Below are positions 34,111 to 42,391 of a DNA stretch of 64,000 nt, piece by piece (within the stretch, counting starts at the first letter, position 1; each line of letters starts with the position of its first letter). Source of the DNA: JAIBJN01 sp963775505. Lineage in GTDB: Bacteria; Actinomycetota; Thermoleophilia; Gaiellales; Gaiellaceae. The notes below the pieces were generated by a model. That model made no database searches and was not told the origin of the DNA. It saw only the letters and a list, made by a program, of their open reading frames with translations. The position numbers and the translations under genes were made by a program. The stretch lies in NCBI GenBank assembly GCA_963775505.1, contig CAVZIL010000003.1:10925-74924 (forward strand), in the 5' to 3' direction.

Positions 34111-35151
34111 GTGCGCAAGGCGCTCGTCATCTCGCTCCTTGCTCTCGTCGTCCTCGTGGGGTCGAGCGCCGCCGCCTTGCAGCGGTACGACGCTTCCCGC
34201 TCGGGGCTCATCGTCGAGGGAACGACGATCGGCGGCGTCGACGTGGGCGGAATGTCAGAAGAGGAGGCGCTCGTCGCCGTCCGGCGGGAGCTCGGCGCCC
34301 GCCTGGAGCAGCCGCTCGTGCTCACGTACCGCGACCGCCGCTTCGAGCTCGACCCGGCGCTCGTCAAGGTCACCACCAACGCTGACGCGCTCGTTCGCGA
34401 CGCCGTCGTGGAGAGCGGCGAGGGAAACTTCCTCCAGCGCTCGTTCCGCGACCTGACCGGGAGCGCCGAGGGAACCGAGTACGAGCTCGACGTCGGCTAC
34501 TCGACCGCAGCGGTGGGGAGAGTCGTCGCCGGCGTGCGCCGCGAGCTCGACCGGTCCGCCCGAGACGCGGACGTGACCGCCTCCTTCGCCGGTGTTCGGG
34601 TCACTCCCTCCGCCGTCGGTCTGACCGTCCGGACGCGGGCGCTTCGCGAGGCGATCGCGAAGAGCCTCGTGAGCGCGGAGGCGACCCGCACGCTCACCGT
34701 TCCGGCCGAGGTCCTGAAACCGAAGGTGACGACGAAGGAGCTGACCGACCGCTACAGCCACTTCATCGCCATCAGCCGCGGTCGGCGCGAGCTCCGCTTC
34801 TTCGTGAACCGGAAGCTCGTGAAGACCTACGCTGTCGGCATCGGCGCCGCCGGCTTCGAGACTCCGGCCGGCCTGTACGAGATCGAGAGCATGGCCGCCA
34901 ACCCCGCCTGGTACGTCCCCGACGAGGCCTGGGCCGGCGATCTCGCCGGCAAGGTGATCAAGGGGAACGACCCCGACAACCCGATCAAGGCGCGCTGGAT
35001 GGGATTCCACGACGGCGCCGGCATCCACGGGACTGCTGACGAGGCCTCCATCGGCACGGCCGCGTCACACGGCTGCATCCGCATGACCGTCCGGGACGTG
35101 ATCGACCTCTACGACCGCGTCCCCCTGCACACGCCGCTGTCGATCGCATAG
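34111..35151 (+). CDS. L,D-transpeptidase with peptidoglycan-binding-4 domain
   Basis: A 346-residue exported enzyme. An N-terminal helix (ALVISLLALVVLVGSSAAA) serves as signal anchor, followed by a ~180-residue region with IVEGTTIGGVDVGGMSEEEAL typical of the VanW-linked PG_binding_4 domain, then a YkuD catalytic domain whose signature is SHGCIRM (His320, Cys322). It forms 3-3 peptidoglycan cross-links or attaches proteins to the wall. GTG start; a TAAGGT box (34093-34098) lies 12 bases upstream. Confidence 0.9.
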   Translation: MRKALVISLLALVVLVGSSAAALQRYDASRSGLIVEGTTIGGVDVGGMSEEEALVAVRRELGARLEQPLVLTYRDRRFELDPALVKVTTNADALVRDAVVESGEGNFLQRSFRDLTGSAEGTEYELDVGYSTAAVGRVVAGVRRELDRSARDADVTASFAGVRVTPSAVGLTVRTRALREAIAKSLVSAEATRTLTVPAEVLKPKVTTKELTDRYSHFIAISRGRRELRFFVNRKLVKTYAVGIGAAGFETPAGLYEIESMAANPAWYVPDEAWAGDLAGKVIKGNDPDNPIKARWMGFHDGAGIHGTADEASIGTAASHGCIRMTVRDVIDLYDRVPLHTPLSIA

Positions 35152-35177
35152 GCACTCCTCACTGGGCAGAGGGGAGC

Positions 35178-35205
35178 CGCCCCTGGTGGCCGTAGTCCAG
35201 GGGCG
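35178..35205 (+). terminator. Stem-loop terminator after the L,D-transpeptidase gene
   Basis: CGCCCCTGG (35178-35186) pairs perfectly with CCAGGGGCG (35197-35205) around a 10-base loop, 27 bases after the stop. No T-run follows, as is common in actinobacteria. A second tiny stem ACTC/GAGT follows at once. Confidence 0.6.
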
Positions 35206-35284
35206 ACTCTTCGAGTGGTGGAGCGTTACGGGCGGAGGGGTCGCCCGGCGCTACTGGGCCCGCCACTGGGGACCGGGTCCGTGA

Positions 35285-35831
35285 TCAGAAGAGGAACGGC
35301 CACAGGTAGTGGAGGAACGCCTGGACGGAGGCCGGGAGCGCAGGATCCTCCTCGCCCTCTTCCGGCGTGTCACCGGTGTCCGACGTCTCCTCGTCTCCGG
35401 GCTCGGTGCGTCTCCTCGGGGGTGACGCCGTCGCGGTCGTGTGCCTCACGGGAGACGCACTTGCCGAACGCGTTGGCCTTGTTGTCGTTCTCGCCGTAGT
35501 CCTCGGCGAAGGCCGCGGCGTCCCGGTCGCGCTCGAACTTGCACACCCAGGCGGGGTTCATGTGCTTCGGGTCTTCCCCGTCCTCGGTCGCTCCTTCGCG
35601 CGCGGCCCGTCGCTCGGCCTTCCGCGCGGCCTTCTGCGCCGCCTTCTCCGCCTTCCCGGCCGAGTTGCCGGCCCAGGCGGGCTTGCCGCCGCCGTTCCCG
35701 CCGCCCGCCCATGCGGGCGGTCCGTTGCCGTTGCCGTTACCGTTGCCGTTACCCGGCGTCGCGGCGGCCGCCGGCACGAGCAGCACGGCGGCTAGCGCGC
35801 CGGCGAGCACCGCCGTGACTCCACGCTTCAT
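35285..35831 (-). CDS. Secreted NG-repeat protein, one frame break
   Basis: A signal peptide (TAVLAGALAAVLLVPAAAA) precedes a repetitive stretch GNGNGNGNGNGPPAWAGGGN, then an Ala/Lys/Arg helix (KAEKAAQKAARKAERRAARE) and a Cys-flanked domain WVCKFERDRDAAAFAEDYG...FGKCVSREA. Near 35405-35415 the frame breaks; the likely end is EPGDEETSDTGDTPEEGEED followed by VQAFLHYLWPFLF and a stop at 35285. The ATG 35831 is only ~117 bases from the divergent ECF sigma gene, whose exported tail has similar NG-rich sequence, suggesting a functional pair. Confidence 0.6.
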
Positions 35832-35914
35832 GAGATGTCTGGCCTCCATCGATTCCTGGGCTGGGAGTGGTGTCACAAGCACAGACGCCCGACGGCCCGA
35901 AAACCTGCGCGTAC

Positions 35915-35941
35915 TTGAACCTCGTCCAGGATCCGTAAGAA
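35915..35941 (+). promoter_or_regulatory. Predicted promoter TTGAAC - TAAGAA for the ECF sigma gene
   Basis: TTGAAC (35915-35920) and TAAGAA (35936-35941) are 15 bases apart and the latter ends seven bases before ATG 35949, suggesting a leaderless transcript. Prediction only. Confidence 0.4.
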
Positions 35942-35948
35942 TGTCTTT

Positions 35949-37058
35949 ATGGCCGTCGCACCCGAGGCAGGCCGCGTTGTCCTCGCGCCAAACGAGTCGG
36001 AGACGGCGGAACAGCTCTTTCAGGAGCACTCCGGCTGGATCTACGGCTACTGCCTTCGCCTCCTCCGCTCGCCGGAGGAAGCCGAGGACGCGCTCCAGAC
36101 CACATACCTGAACGCCTGTCGAAGCCTGAACCAGGGCACCCGGCCGCAGGTCGCGTCCGCCTGGCTCCTCCGGATCGCCCAGAACGTCTGCTTCGCCCGT
36201 ATGCGCTCGTCGGGCCGCCGTGGGAAGCTCGAGCGCGTCCAGGACATCGCCGTCATCGAGGAGACGGTCGCCGCGCCCGAGCGCTCTGCCGAGGCTCTCA
36301 TCGGCCTCACCGACGCGCTCTGCAGCCTGCCGGAGCGGCAGCGCGAGGCGATCCTCCTCCGCGAGTGGCAGGGCCTCTCGTACCACGAGGTCGCAAGCCG
36401 GCTCGGCCTCAGCCAGGCCGCGGTCGAGACGCTGATCTTCCGCGCTCGCCGATCTCTCGCCGCCGCCCTCGAAGATCCGGGCAAGCGCGACCGGCGAACG
36501 AAACTTCGCGTGCTGGACGTCGGCGGGCTCGCCGCCGCGATCAAGGGATTCCTCGCCGGGAGCGCCGGCGCCAAGGCCGCTGCGCTTACCGTCGCGGCTG
36601 CGACGACGGCCACGGTGGTCGCCGTCGACCCCGGGCACGTCTGGCGAGACCGGTCAGATCCGGGAACGCCCCGAGCGGAGCTCGCCGCCCCGAGAAGCTC
36701 GCCGGCGTCGCGCTCGTCTCGGTCCGATTCGCCGGCCCCCTCCGCGGCGATCGCCGCTCCGGGAGAGACGGGATGGCGCGCCGCCGACTCCGCCGAGCAG
36801 CCCAATGCGAAGGCCGAGCGCGACCGGAAACACGGACAGGAGACCGCGGCGGCGGCAAAGGCCAAGGAGAAGACGAACAACGGGAACGGCGGCGGGAACG
36901 GCAAGGCGCTCGGCCACAACAAGGAGCCGGGCACGCCGGCGAGCCCACACGGGGGTCAGCCGCCCGGGCAGGCGAGGACCGAGTCGTCGGGTCGAGGCGA
37001 GACCGGCCCGCCCGCCCACGCACAGGCCAACGGGCAGGCGAAGAAGAAGTCCGAGTAG
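35949..37058 (+). CDS. ECF sigma factor with membrane helix and exported low-complexity tail
   Basis: A 369-residue protein. Residues ~20-90 are sigma region 2 (LFQEHSGWIYGYCLRLLRSPEEAEDALQTTYLNA), ~120-180 region 4 (LCSLPERQREAILLREWQGLSYHEVASRLG). A single membrane helix follows (AAALTVAAATTATVVAVDPG), then ~150 residues of Pro/Gly/Asn-rich, disordered sequence (KTNNGNGGGNGKALGHNKEP). The sigma half is cytoplasmic and the tail outside, so an extracellular signal could control it directly without an anti-sigma factor. The divergent neighbour is an exported protein with similar repeats. Confidence 0.85.
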   Translation: MAVAPEAGRVVLAPNESETAEQLFQEHSGWIYGYCLRLLRSPEEAEDALQTTYLNACRSLNQGTRPQVASAWLLRIAQNVCFARMRSSGRRGKLERVQDIAVIEETVAAPERSAEALIGLTDALCSLPERQREAILLREWQGLSYHEVASRLGLSQAAVETLIFRARRSLAAALEDPGKRDRRTKLRVLDVGGLAAAIKGFLAGSAGAKAAALTVAAATTATVVAVDPGHVWRDRSDPGTPRAELAAPRSSPASRSSRSDSPAPSAAIAAPGETGWRAADSAEQPNAKAERDRKHGQETAAAAKAKEKTNNGNGGGNGKALGHNKEPGTPASPHGGQPPGQARTESSGRGETGPPAHAQANGQAKKKSE

Positions 37059-37077
37059 TCGGCTGTAGAGCTGGTCT

Positions 37078-37314
37078 CTACTGGGCCGAGTCTTCGCGGA
37101 GGAGCGCGAGCAGGCTGTCGTGCTCTTCCCGGCAGGCCGGGCAGCCTTCGAGGTGCGCGCGGAGGCCGGGGACCTCCGCGTCCGCGTCCGCTCCTGCGAC
37201 CTCGAGCTCGACGTAGCGGTCGAGCTCGGCGAAGCACTCGTCGCATCCCAGCTCCGGCCCGCCCGGGCCGAGCACGCGGGCCAGAACGTCGTCGTCTCGG
37301 CGGCGTTCCGTCAT
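37078..37314 (-). CDS. Zinc-finger anti-sigma factor
   Basis: A 78-residue protein with the ZAS motif: CDECFAELDRYVELE gives the first Cys, AHLEGCPACREEHDSL the His and CxxC pair. Such proteins hold an ECF sigma factor and release it on oxidation or another signal. The start overlaps the sigma gene stop by four bases (ATGA), pairing it with the gene at 37311-37985. Confidence 0.85.
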   Translation of the reverse strand: MTERRRDDDVLARVLGPGGPELGCDECFAELDRYVELEVAGADADAEVPGLRAHLEGCPACREEHDSLLALLREDSAQ

Positions 37315-37985
37315 CGTCCCTCCTCGAGAGTCGCGAGCGGCAATCCGGAGGCAACCAGATGCTTCCGGAGCTTCCGTCGCGCGTCGTGCAGGGTCTTGTA
37401 GAGGGCCCCACGGCTACTTCCGAGACTCTCGGCGAGCACGTCGATGGGAACCCCGTTCAGGGCGAGCGCCACGAGCACGCGGCGCTGGTGGGGCGTCAGC
37501 GCGGTGGCGATTCCGTCCTGGACGGCCGCGAGGAGCTCGTTGCGCTCGGCCTCGTCGCTCGGCGTCGAGGTCTCGTCGGCGAAGACGGACCACGTCTCGG
37601 GCTCGAGCGGGATCTCCCGTCCCTGCCAGGCGCGGCGACGGAGCTTCACCGCCGCCTCGAGGAGCGCAAACTTGTAGGCCCAGGTGGTGAAGCGACTCGC
37701 TCCGCGGAAGTCGTCGAGGCGGGCGAGAACGGAGACGAGCGCGTCGTCGGCCGCCTGCAAGGCAATGTCGTCGAAGTCGTCCCCGCGCACGTGCGGCAGC
37801 CCGGGTCGGCGGCGCGAGACCTCGAAGCGCGCCGCCCGCAGGAGGAGCGCGTGAAGGCTCGCCACCGCCTCGGCGCGGGACTCGCCCTCGCCTCGCAGCT
37901 CGCGGAGCCAGCGGCGCGACTCGGGGTCGAGCGCGTGTGCTGCGACGGCCGCCGTGCCGGCAGACGACTGCGAGGAGCCCTCCAC
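37311..37985 (-). CDS. ECF sigma factor
   Basis: A 224-residue sigma factor lacking the exported tail of its neighbour. Region 2 is DFDDIALQAADDALVSVLARLDDFRGASRFTTWAYKFAL and region 4 is LTPHQRRVLVALALNGVPIDVLAESLGSSRGALYKTLH. GTG 37985 is chosen because a TAGGGT box lies seven bases upstream and no better start precedes the conserved region. It forms a two-gene operon with the anti-sigma gene. Confidence 0.85.
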   Translation of the reverse strand: MEGSSQSSAGTAAVAAHALDPESRRWLRELRGEGESRAEAVASLHALLLRAARFEVSRRRPGLPHVRGDDFDDIALQAADDALVSVLARLDDFRGASRFTTWAYKFALLEAAVKLRRRAWQGREIPLEPETWSVFADETSTPSDEAERNELLAAVQDGIATALTPHQRRVLVALALNGVPIDVLAESLGSSRGALYKTLHDARRKLRKHLVASGLPLATLEEGR

Positions 37986-37992
37986 GACTCCG

Positions 37993-37998
37993 ACCCTA
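37993..37998 (-). promoter_or_regulatory. Predicted -10 box TAGGGT for the ECF/anti-sigma operon
   Basis: TAGGGT (read leftward) ends seven bases before GTG 37985. No Shine-Dalgarno. Prediction only. Confidence 0.35.
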
Positions 37999-38068
37999 GC
38001 AAGCGGACGAGCCCGCCCCGGAGCGCCGCTGTAGCGCTTCGGGGCGGGCGGCCGGGAGGCCGGACGAG

Positions 38069-38755
38069 CTAGAAGCGGCGGCTGAATTGCTCGACGATCC
38101 CGGTCGAGAGCATGTCCGCCATCTCGAGCGCCTGGACGTGGATCCGGTCGTAGGCGGCGACGTCCGCGGCCCAGTCGCCGGTGAGGCGGGCGACCACCTC
38201 GTCGGTCGTCAGGCGCAGGTGCTCGTACAGCATCTCCTTCAGCTCGCGGAGCTTCCACGAGCGCGGATTGGCGGCGTTCAGGAAGGCGGCGATCTCGTCG
38301 GCGTTCGCCCTCCAGCGGGCCTGACCGTCGGCCACGCCGGCTCCGTCGCCCGCCTTTGCCGCGGCGATGATGTCCGCGGCGATCAGGATGTGGTCGCGCA
38401 GCAGCCGGGTGAGCTCGTCGCCCGCAGCCTCGCCGTAGAACGGCTCGATCGCATCGCCGATGTCGGTCTGGTTCTGCAAGAGCCGGCCGACGGTCGCCTC
38501 CGTGTCGGGTGCCTCCGTGGTGAGGCTGATGATCGCGAGGCGGGTCCAGGTGATGTGGTCCTCCCAGAGCTGCCGCATGTCGTTTCGAAGCGCGAGCTCC
38601 TTCTTGGAGATCGCGCCTTTCGCAGCGTGCTTTCCGCTCCCGTCGGCCAGGGCGGCCGGCGCACCCAGGACCGCGAGGGCGACGGCCGCGCCGAGGGCGG
38701 CGGCAAGGAGCGCCACGCCGAGCGTCAGCGGGCGCAGAGCCCGAGTCGTCTTCAT
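38069..38755 (-). CDS. Exported helical protein of unknown function
   Basis: A 228-residue protein with a signal peptide ending ALADG. The mature part is helical with repeated His/Trp motifs: LRNDMRQLWEDHITWTRLAIISL and DELTRLLRDHILIAADIIAAAKAGD, plus DIGDAIEPFYGEAAG. This pattern recurs in a family of exported proteins in Bacilli and actinobacteria whose function is not known to me. Two conserved His per helix could bind metal or heme. It is upstream of, and divergent from, the second sugar dehydrogenase. Confidence 0.6.
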   Translation of the reverse strand: MKTTRALRPLTLGVALLAAALGAAVALAVLGAPAALADGSGKHAAKGAISKKELALRNDMRQLWEDHITWTRLAIISLTTEAPDTEATVGRLLQNQTDIGDAIEPFYGEAAGDELTRLLRDHILIAADIIAAAKAGDGAGVADGQARWRANADEIAAFLNAANPRSWKLRELKEMLYEHLRLTTDEVVARLTGDWAADVAAYDRIHVQALEMADMLSTGIVEQFSRRF

Positions 38756-38865
38756 CGTTCCTTCTCCTCTCCGTCACGATGTCGTGTCGGAGGTCTTAGT
38801 GACGCTCGCGGGCCGACCCTTACGGCTCTTTACACGGACGCCTCGACCGGCGAACCTTCCGGGCC

Positions 38866-40061
38866 TTGGGTCTGCGGTCGCTGCTCTTGGCCTCCTTGGT
38901 GCTGGCGTCAATCTCGGCCGGCTGCGGAGGCGAGGGCGTGGAGTCGCACCCGGCTCCGGCCACCTCGACCGTGGAGAGCGACGCCGGCCTGCGGGCCGTG
39001 GAGATCGCCTCCGGGCTCGACCGGCCGGTCTACGTCGCCGCGGCGCCGGGCGAACCGGACCGGCTCTACGTCGTGGGGCAGGCGGGCGTCGTCTACGTGC
39101 TCGAGGGCGGAAAGCTCGCCGAGGAGCCGTTCCTCGACATCAGCACGCTGACGTCGACGAGCCCCAAGGACGCTTTCGCCTCCGAGCAGGGGCTCCTCTC
39201 CATGGCCTTCGCCCCGGACTACGCGACCAGCGGACGCTTCTACGTCGACTACACCGACCGGGACGGGGACGTCAACGTCGTCGAGTACCGCGCTCGCGCA
39301 GGGCGCGCGGACCCCGTCTCCGCGCACCGGCTCCTCCTCGTCGAGAAGAGCCAGGCCATCCACAACGGAGGCCAGCTCCAGGTCGGGCCGGACGGCCGCC
39401 TCTACGTCAGCGTCGGCGACGACGACCGCGGCTCCGACCACGCGCAGAGCCTCGAGCCCGGAGACCTGCTCGGAAAGATCGTGCGGCTGGACGCGGCCGG
39501 CCCTAGCGTCGTCGCTTACGGCCTGCGGAACCCGTGGCGCTTCTCCATCGACCAAGAGACCGGGGACATCTGGATCGCCGACGTCGGCGAGGTCGGCTGG
39601 GAGGAGGTCAGCCGGGTTCCGGGCTCGGAGCCGAGGCCGGCGAACCTCGGCTGGGCCGTGTACGAGGGGCACGAGGTCGGAGAGGGCGACGACGAGACGA
39701 ATGGGCCCGGCCGGCTCGTCTGGCCGACTGCGGTCTACGGCCACGAGCAGGGCGGGTGCGCGATCATCGGGGGCTACGTCTACAGGGGGAAGCGATCCCG
39801 GCCGCCCGGGGGCGCTACTTCTACGGCGACTTCTGCGCAGCGACGATCTGGAGCGTCGACCCGGAGGAGCCCGGGCGCGTCCGGCACGAGCTCGACCTCG
39901 GCGTCACTCTCGCCTCCTTCGGCGAGGACGAGGCCGGGGAGCTCTACCTCGTCTCGCGGACGGGGAGCATCTTCCGCCTTAGAACTCGTCTCAAAATGAA
40001 GCCTTGTGCCGCCGGGCCGCGCTGCTCGCCCCGAGGACGGCGTCCTCGGTCGCGCCCGTAG
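38866..40061 (+). CDS. PQQ-type sugar dehydrogenase paralogue, frame break and element-altered 3' end
   Basis: TTG start gives a signal region with lipobox SAGCGG, so it is a lipoprotein. Blades include FDRPVYVAAAPGEPDRLYVV-like text, GLLSMAFAPDYATSGRFYVDY and NGGQLQVGPDGRLYVSVGDD, then YGLRNPWRFSID. Near 39784-39792 one base is missing; the frame then continues AIPAARGRYFYGDFC. Without the repeat at 39981-40147 the reading would end ...CTT AGC GAC TGA (L-S-D-stop); with it, translation runs 27 residues into the repeat and stops at 40059-40061. Homologous in layout to 13014-14123. Confidence 0.8.
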
Positions 40062-40147
40062 CTCACTCGCTACGAGCGCTCCCTGCGTCCTTGCCTCGGA
40101 ACGACCATCGCACCCCGACGGCGAAGCATCATTCTGAAACGAGTTCT
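39981..40147. repeat. Dispersed MITE-like element, copy 2 (167 bp), inserted in gene end with CTTAG duplication
   Basis: Left end (39981-40002) and reverse of right end (40126-40147) share AGAACTCGTYTCARAATGA as terminal inverted repeats. The interior matches copy 1. CTTAG occurs at both flanks (39978-39982 and 40146-40150), consistent with a 5-bp target duplication. Inner hairpins: CCGAGGAC/GTCCTCGG at 40031-40049 and CGTAGC/GCTACG at 40057-40074. The second is the counterpart of copy 1's CGTATT/AATACG, with compensatory changes in two pairs. Confidence 0.88.
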
Positions 40148-40941
40148 TAGCGACTGAACCAGTCGTCGAGCGGCACACGGGCCGCGAGCGAGGAGAGATC
40201 GCCCGTGTCGCGGATCTCGGCCGCGGCCGCCGCCAGCGCGGCGACCGCGACCCACGTGAGGCTTCCGCCAACGCTGATCCGCTGCCCGCCCGCCGCGGCG
40301 ATCTCGGTCACCGTCAGCCCGGAAAGCGCGAGCACGTTCACCGGCCTCGAGACGGCCTCGCACACCGCGCGGATCTCGGCGGATGTCCGCAGCCCGGGCG
40401 CGTAGAGAACGTCGGCGCCGGCCGCCTCGTAGGCCTGGAGGCGCGAGATCGTGTCGTCTAGGTCGGGGTTGCCGCGGATGTGGTTCTCGGCCCGCGCGGT
40501 CAGCGTGAAGGGGAAGCCGAGGGCGCGGGCGGCCTCGACGGCGGCGGCGATCCGCTCGGCGGCGAAGCTCCGCTCGTAGATGCCCTCGACGGGGTCGTAG
40601 TCCTCGATCGAGCCGCCGACGGCGCCGGCCTCGGCGACCCGGACGATCGCCAGCGCCGCCGCCCCGGGCTCCCGGCCGTAGCCGTTCTCGAGGTCGACCG
40701 AGACCGGGAGATCGGTCGCCTGGTCGAGCGCCGCGGCGTGCTCGACGACCTCGTCGAGGGTCACGGCGCCGTCGAGGCGCCCGAGCGTGAACGCGAAGCC
40801 GGAGCTCGTGGAGGCGAGCGCCTCGAACCCGAGCGCGGCCAGAACCTTGGCCGAGCCGGCGTCCCATGGGTTCGGGATCACGAACGGCTCGCCGGCGTGC
40901 AGCGCCTGAAACCTCTCAGCCTTCCGCTCCTGCCTAGTCAT
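40147..40941 (-). CDS. Isocitrate lyase / PEP mutase family protein
   Basis: A 264-residue TIM-barrel enzyme. VIPNPWDAGSAKVLAALGF, STSSGFAFTLGRLDG and PVSVDLENGYG carry the metal and phosphate contacts, and GGSIEDYDP the catalytic acidic loop. There is no KKCGH catalytic loop of isocitrate lyase, so it fits the oxaloacetase/carboxyvinyl-carboxyphosphonate branch acting on C-C or C-P bonds. Its TAA overlaps the end of the repeat element. The start overlaps the upstream oxidoreductase stop by eight bases. Confidence 0.85.
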   Translation of the reverse strand: MTRQERKAERFQALHAGEPFVIPNPWDAGSAKVLAALGFEALASTSSGFAFTLGRLDGAVTLDEVVEHAAALDQATDLPVSVDLENGYGREPGAAALAIVRVAEAGAVGGSIEDYDPVEGIYERSFAAERIAAAVEAARALGFPFTLTARAENHIRGNPDLDDTISRLQAYEAAGADVLYAPGLRTSAEIRAVCEAVSRPVNVLALSGLTVTEIAAAGGQRISVGGSLTWVAVAALAAAAAEIRDTGDLSSLAARVPLDDWFSR

Positions 40942-41815
40942 CGGCGATCCGGAGGACCACTTTGCCACGCTTGCCCGGCTCCATGACGCGCACAAAGGCC
41001 GCGAGCCCATCCCGGAGCGGGAACACCGTGTCCACGAGCGGGCGCAGTTCGCCGCCGTCGGCGAGCCGCGCGATCTCGATGAGCTGCTCGCGGTTGGGCT
41101 CGACGACGAAGTAGACGCCGTCGCCGGAAGGCTCCTCGGCGACCGAGACGAGTCGTCCCCCCTCGCGCAAGATCGCCCGGGAGCGCCGGAGCAGCTCCCC
41201 GCCGGCCGTGTCGAAGACCAGATCGACCGGAGCGACCTCATCCTCGAAGCTGGTCGTCGTCGAGTCGACGACCTCTTCGGCTCCCAGATCGCGCGCCGTC
41301 GCGACCCCGCGGGCGGAGGTCGTCCCGATCACGTGCGCGCCGCGGTGGCGGGCGAGCTGGACGGCGAAGCTCCCCACCCCGCCGGCCGCGCCGTGGATCA
41401 GCACCCGCTCTCCGGACGCCAGGCCTCCGTGGTCGAGGAGCCCCTGCCAGGCGCTGAGTGCGGCGAGCGGGATCGCCGCACTCTCGACGTGGCCGAGCGT
41501 CCGTGGCTTCGGGGCCAGGAGTTTGCTGGAGAGGACGGCGTACTCGGCCGCGGCGCCGTCGCGCTCGAAGTCGGCCAGCGCGTAGACCTCGGTACCAGGC
41601 GAGACGCCGTCCCCGGCGACGACGACGCCGGAGAGCTCGTAGGACGGGATCGCCGGGAGCCGGTCCGCCGGCCACTCGAGCTCGTCCCGCGTGATCGCCG
41701 CAGCATGCACGCGTACGAGCGCCTCGCCAGGCCCCGGTCGGGGCGTCTCCACCTGTTCGTAGACGAGCGGCGGGTGCAGGCGAATCGCCCACATCGACGC
41801 TGGAACGGCGCTCAC
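40934..41815 (-). CDS. NADP-dependent zinc-type alcohol dehydrogenase / quinone oxidoreductase
   Basis: A 293-residue MDR-superfamily enzyme. AITRDELEWPADRLPAIPSYELSGVV is the substrate-domain signature and VLIHGAAGGVGSFAVQLARHRG the NADP loop. It lacks the two structural zinc Cys clusters, placing it with quinone or enone reductases. Divergent from a MarR gene with a perfect palindrome between them, so that MarR probably controls it. The stop overlaps the PEP mutase-like start by eight bases, so the two are one operon. Confidence 0.88.
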   Translation of the reverse strand: MSAVPASMWAIRLHPPLVYEQVETPRPGPGEALVRVHAAAITRDELEWPADRLPAIPSYELSGVVVAGDGVSPGTEVYALADFERDGAAAEYAVLSSKLLAPKPRTLGHVESAAIPLAALSAWQGLLDHGGLASGERVLIHGAAGGVGSFAVQLARHRGAHVIGTTSARGVATARDLGAEEVVDSTTTSFEDEVAPVDLVFDTAGGELLRRSRAILREGGRLVSVAEEPSGDGVYFVVEPNREQLIEIARLADGGELRPLVDTVFPLRDGLAAFVRVMEPGKRGKVVLRIADD

Positions 41816-41841
41816 GCGAACCTCCTCACTCTTGGGAAGTA

Positions 41842-41855
41842 TCTTTCTAGAAAGA
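41842..41855. promoter_or_regulatory. Predicted MarR operator, palindrome TCTTTCTAGAAAGA
   Basis: A perfect 14-base palindrome lies between divergent starts at 41815 (oxidoreductase) and 41885 (MarR), overlapping AT-rich promoter sequence. MarR proteins typically bind inverted repeats of this size in exactly this position. Experimental confirmation is lacking. Confidence 0.6.
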
Positions 41856-41884
41856 ATCTATCAGGCCAGCTACCCTATGCGCAG

Positions 41885-42385
41885 ATGGCCGACGACCACC
41901 TCGACCGCATCACCGCCCAGTGGCGCCGCGAGCGCCCCGACCTCGACGTCGCGCCGCTGGAGCTCCTCGGCCGCCTCCTACGCGCTGCGGCGCTCGCCGA
42001 CGCCGCCCTGGCGGACGGCTTACGAGAGCACGAGCTGCAGGCGGGCTGGTTCGACCTCCTCGCCGCGCTCCGGCGAGCGGGCCGGCCGTACGAGCTGAGC
42101 CCCACCCAGCTAATGAGCGCGACCATGCTCTCGTCGGGCGGGATGACGAAGCGCCTCGACCGGCTCGCCGACGCAGGCCTCGTGGAGCGGCGGCCCGATC
42201 CCGCCGACCGCCGGGGCGTCCTCGTCCGGCTGACCCCCCAGGGGAAGGCGGTCATCGACAAGGCGGTCGAGGACCACGTGGCGAACGAGAAGCACCTCCT
42301 CCGCTCGCTCAGCGCCGCCGACCGCCGCGCACTCGATGGCCTGCTCCGAAGGCTCCTGAGCGGCCTCGAGGCGCGGCGGTCTTGA
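41885..42385 (+). CDS. MarR-family transcriptional regulator
   Basis: A 166-residue winged-helix dimeric repressor. ELSPTQLMSATMLSSGGMTKRLDRLADAGLVERRPDPADRRGVLVRLT is the recognition helix and wing. Helices before it form the dimer/effector pocket. It reads away from the oxidoreductase and probably represses it and itself through the palindrome at 41842; the inducer would be a reactive or quinone-like compound. ATG 41885 follows a TACCCT stretch. Confidence 0.88.
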   Translation: MADDHLDRITAQWRRERPDLDVAPLELLGRLLRAAALADAALADGLREHELQAGWFDLLAALRRAGRPYELSPTQLMSATMLSSGGMTKRLDRLADAGLVERRPDPADRRGVLVRLTPQGKAVIDKAVEDHVANEKHLLRSLSAADRRALDGLLRRLLSGLEARRS

Positions 42386-42391
42386 CGGTCG

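Noticed and set aside
35700..35760. GNGNGN-coding tandem repeat as a CRISPR or minisatellite
   Set aside because: It is a short codon-level repeat inside a coding region, with no spacers.
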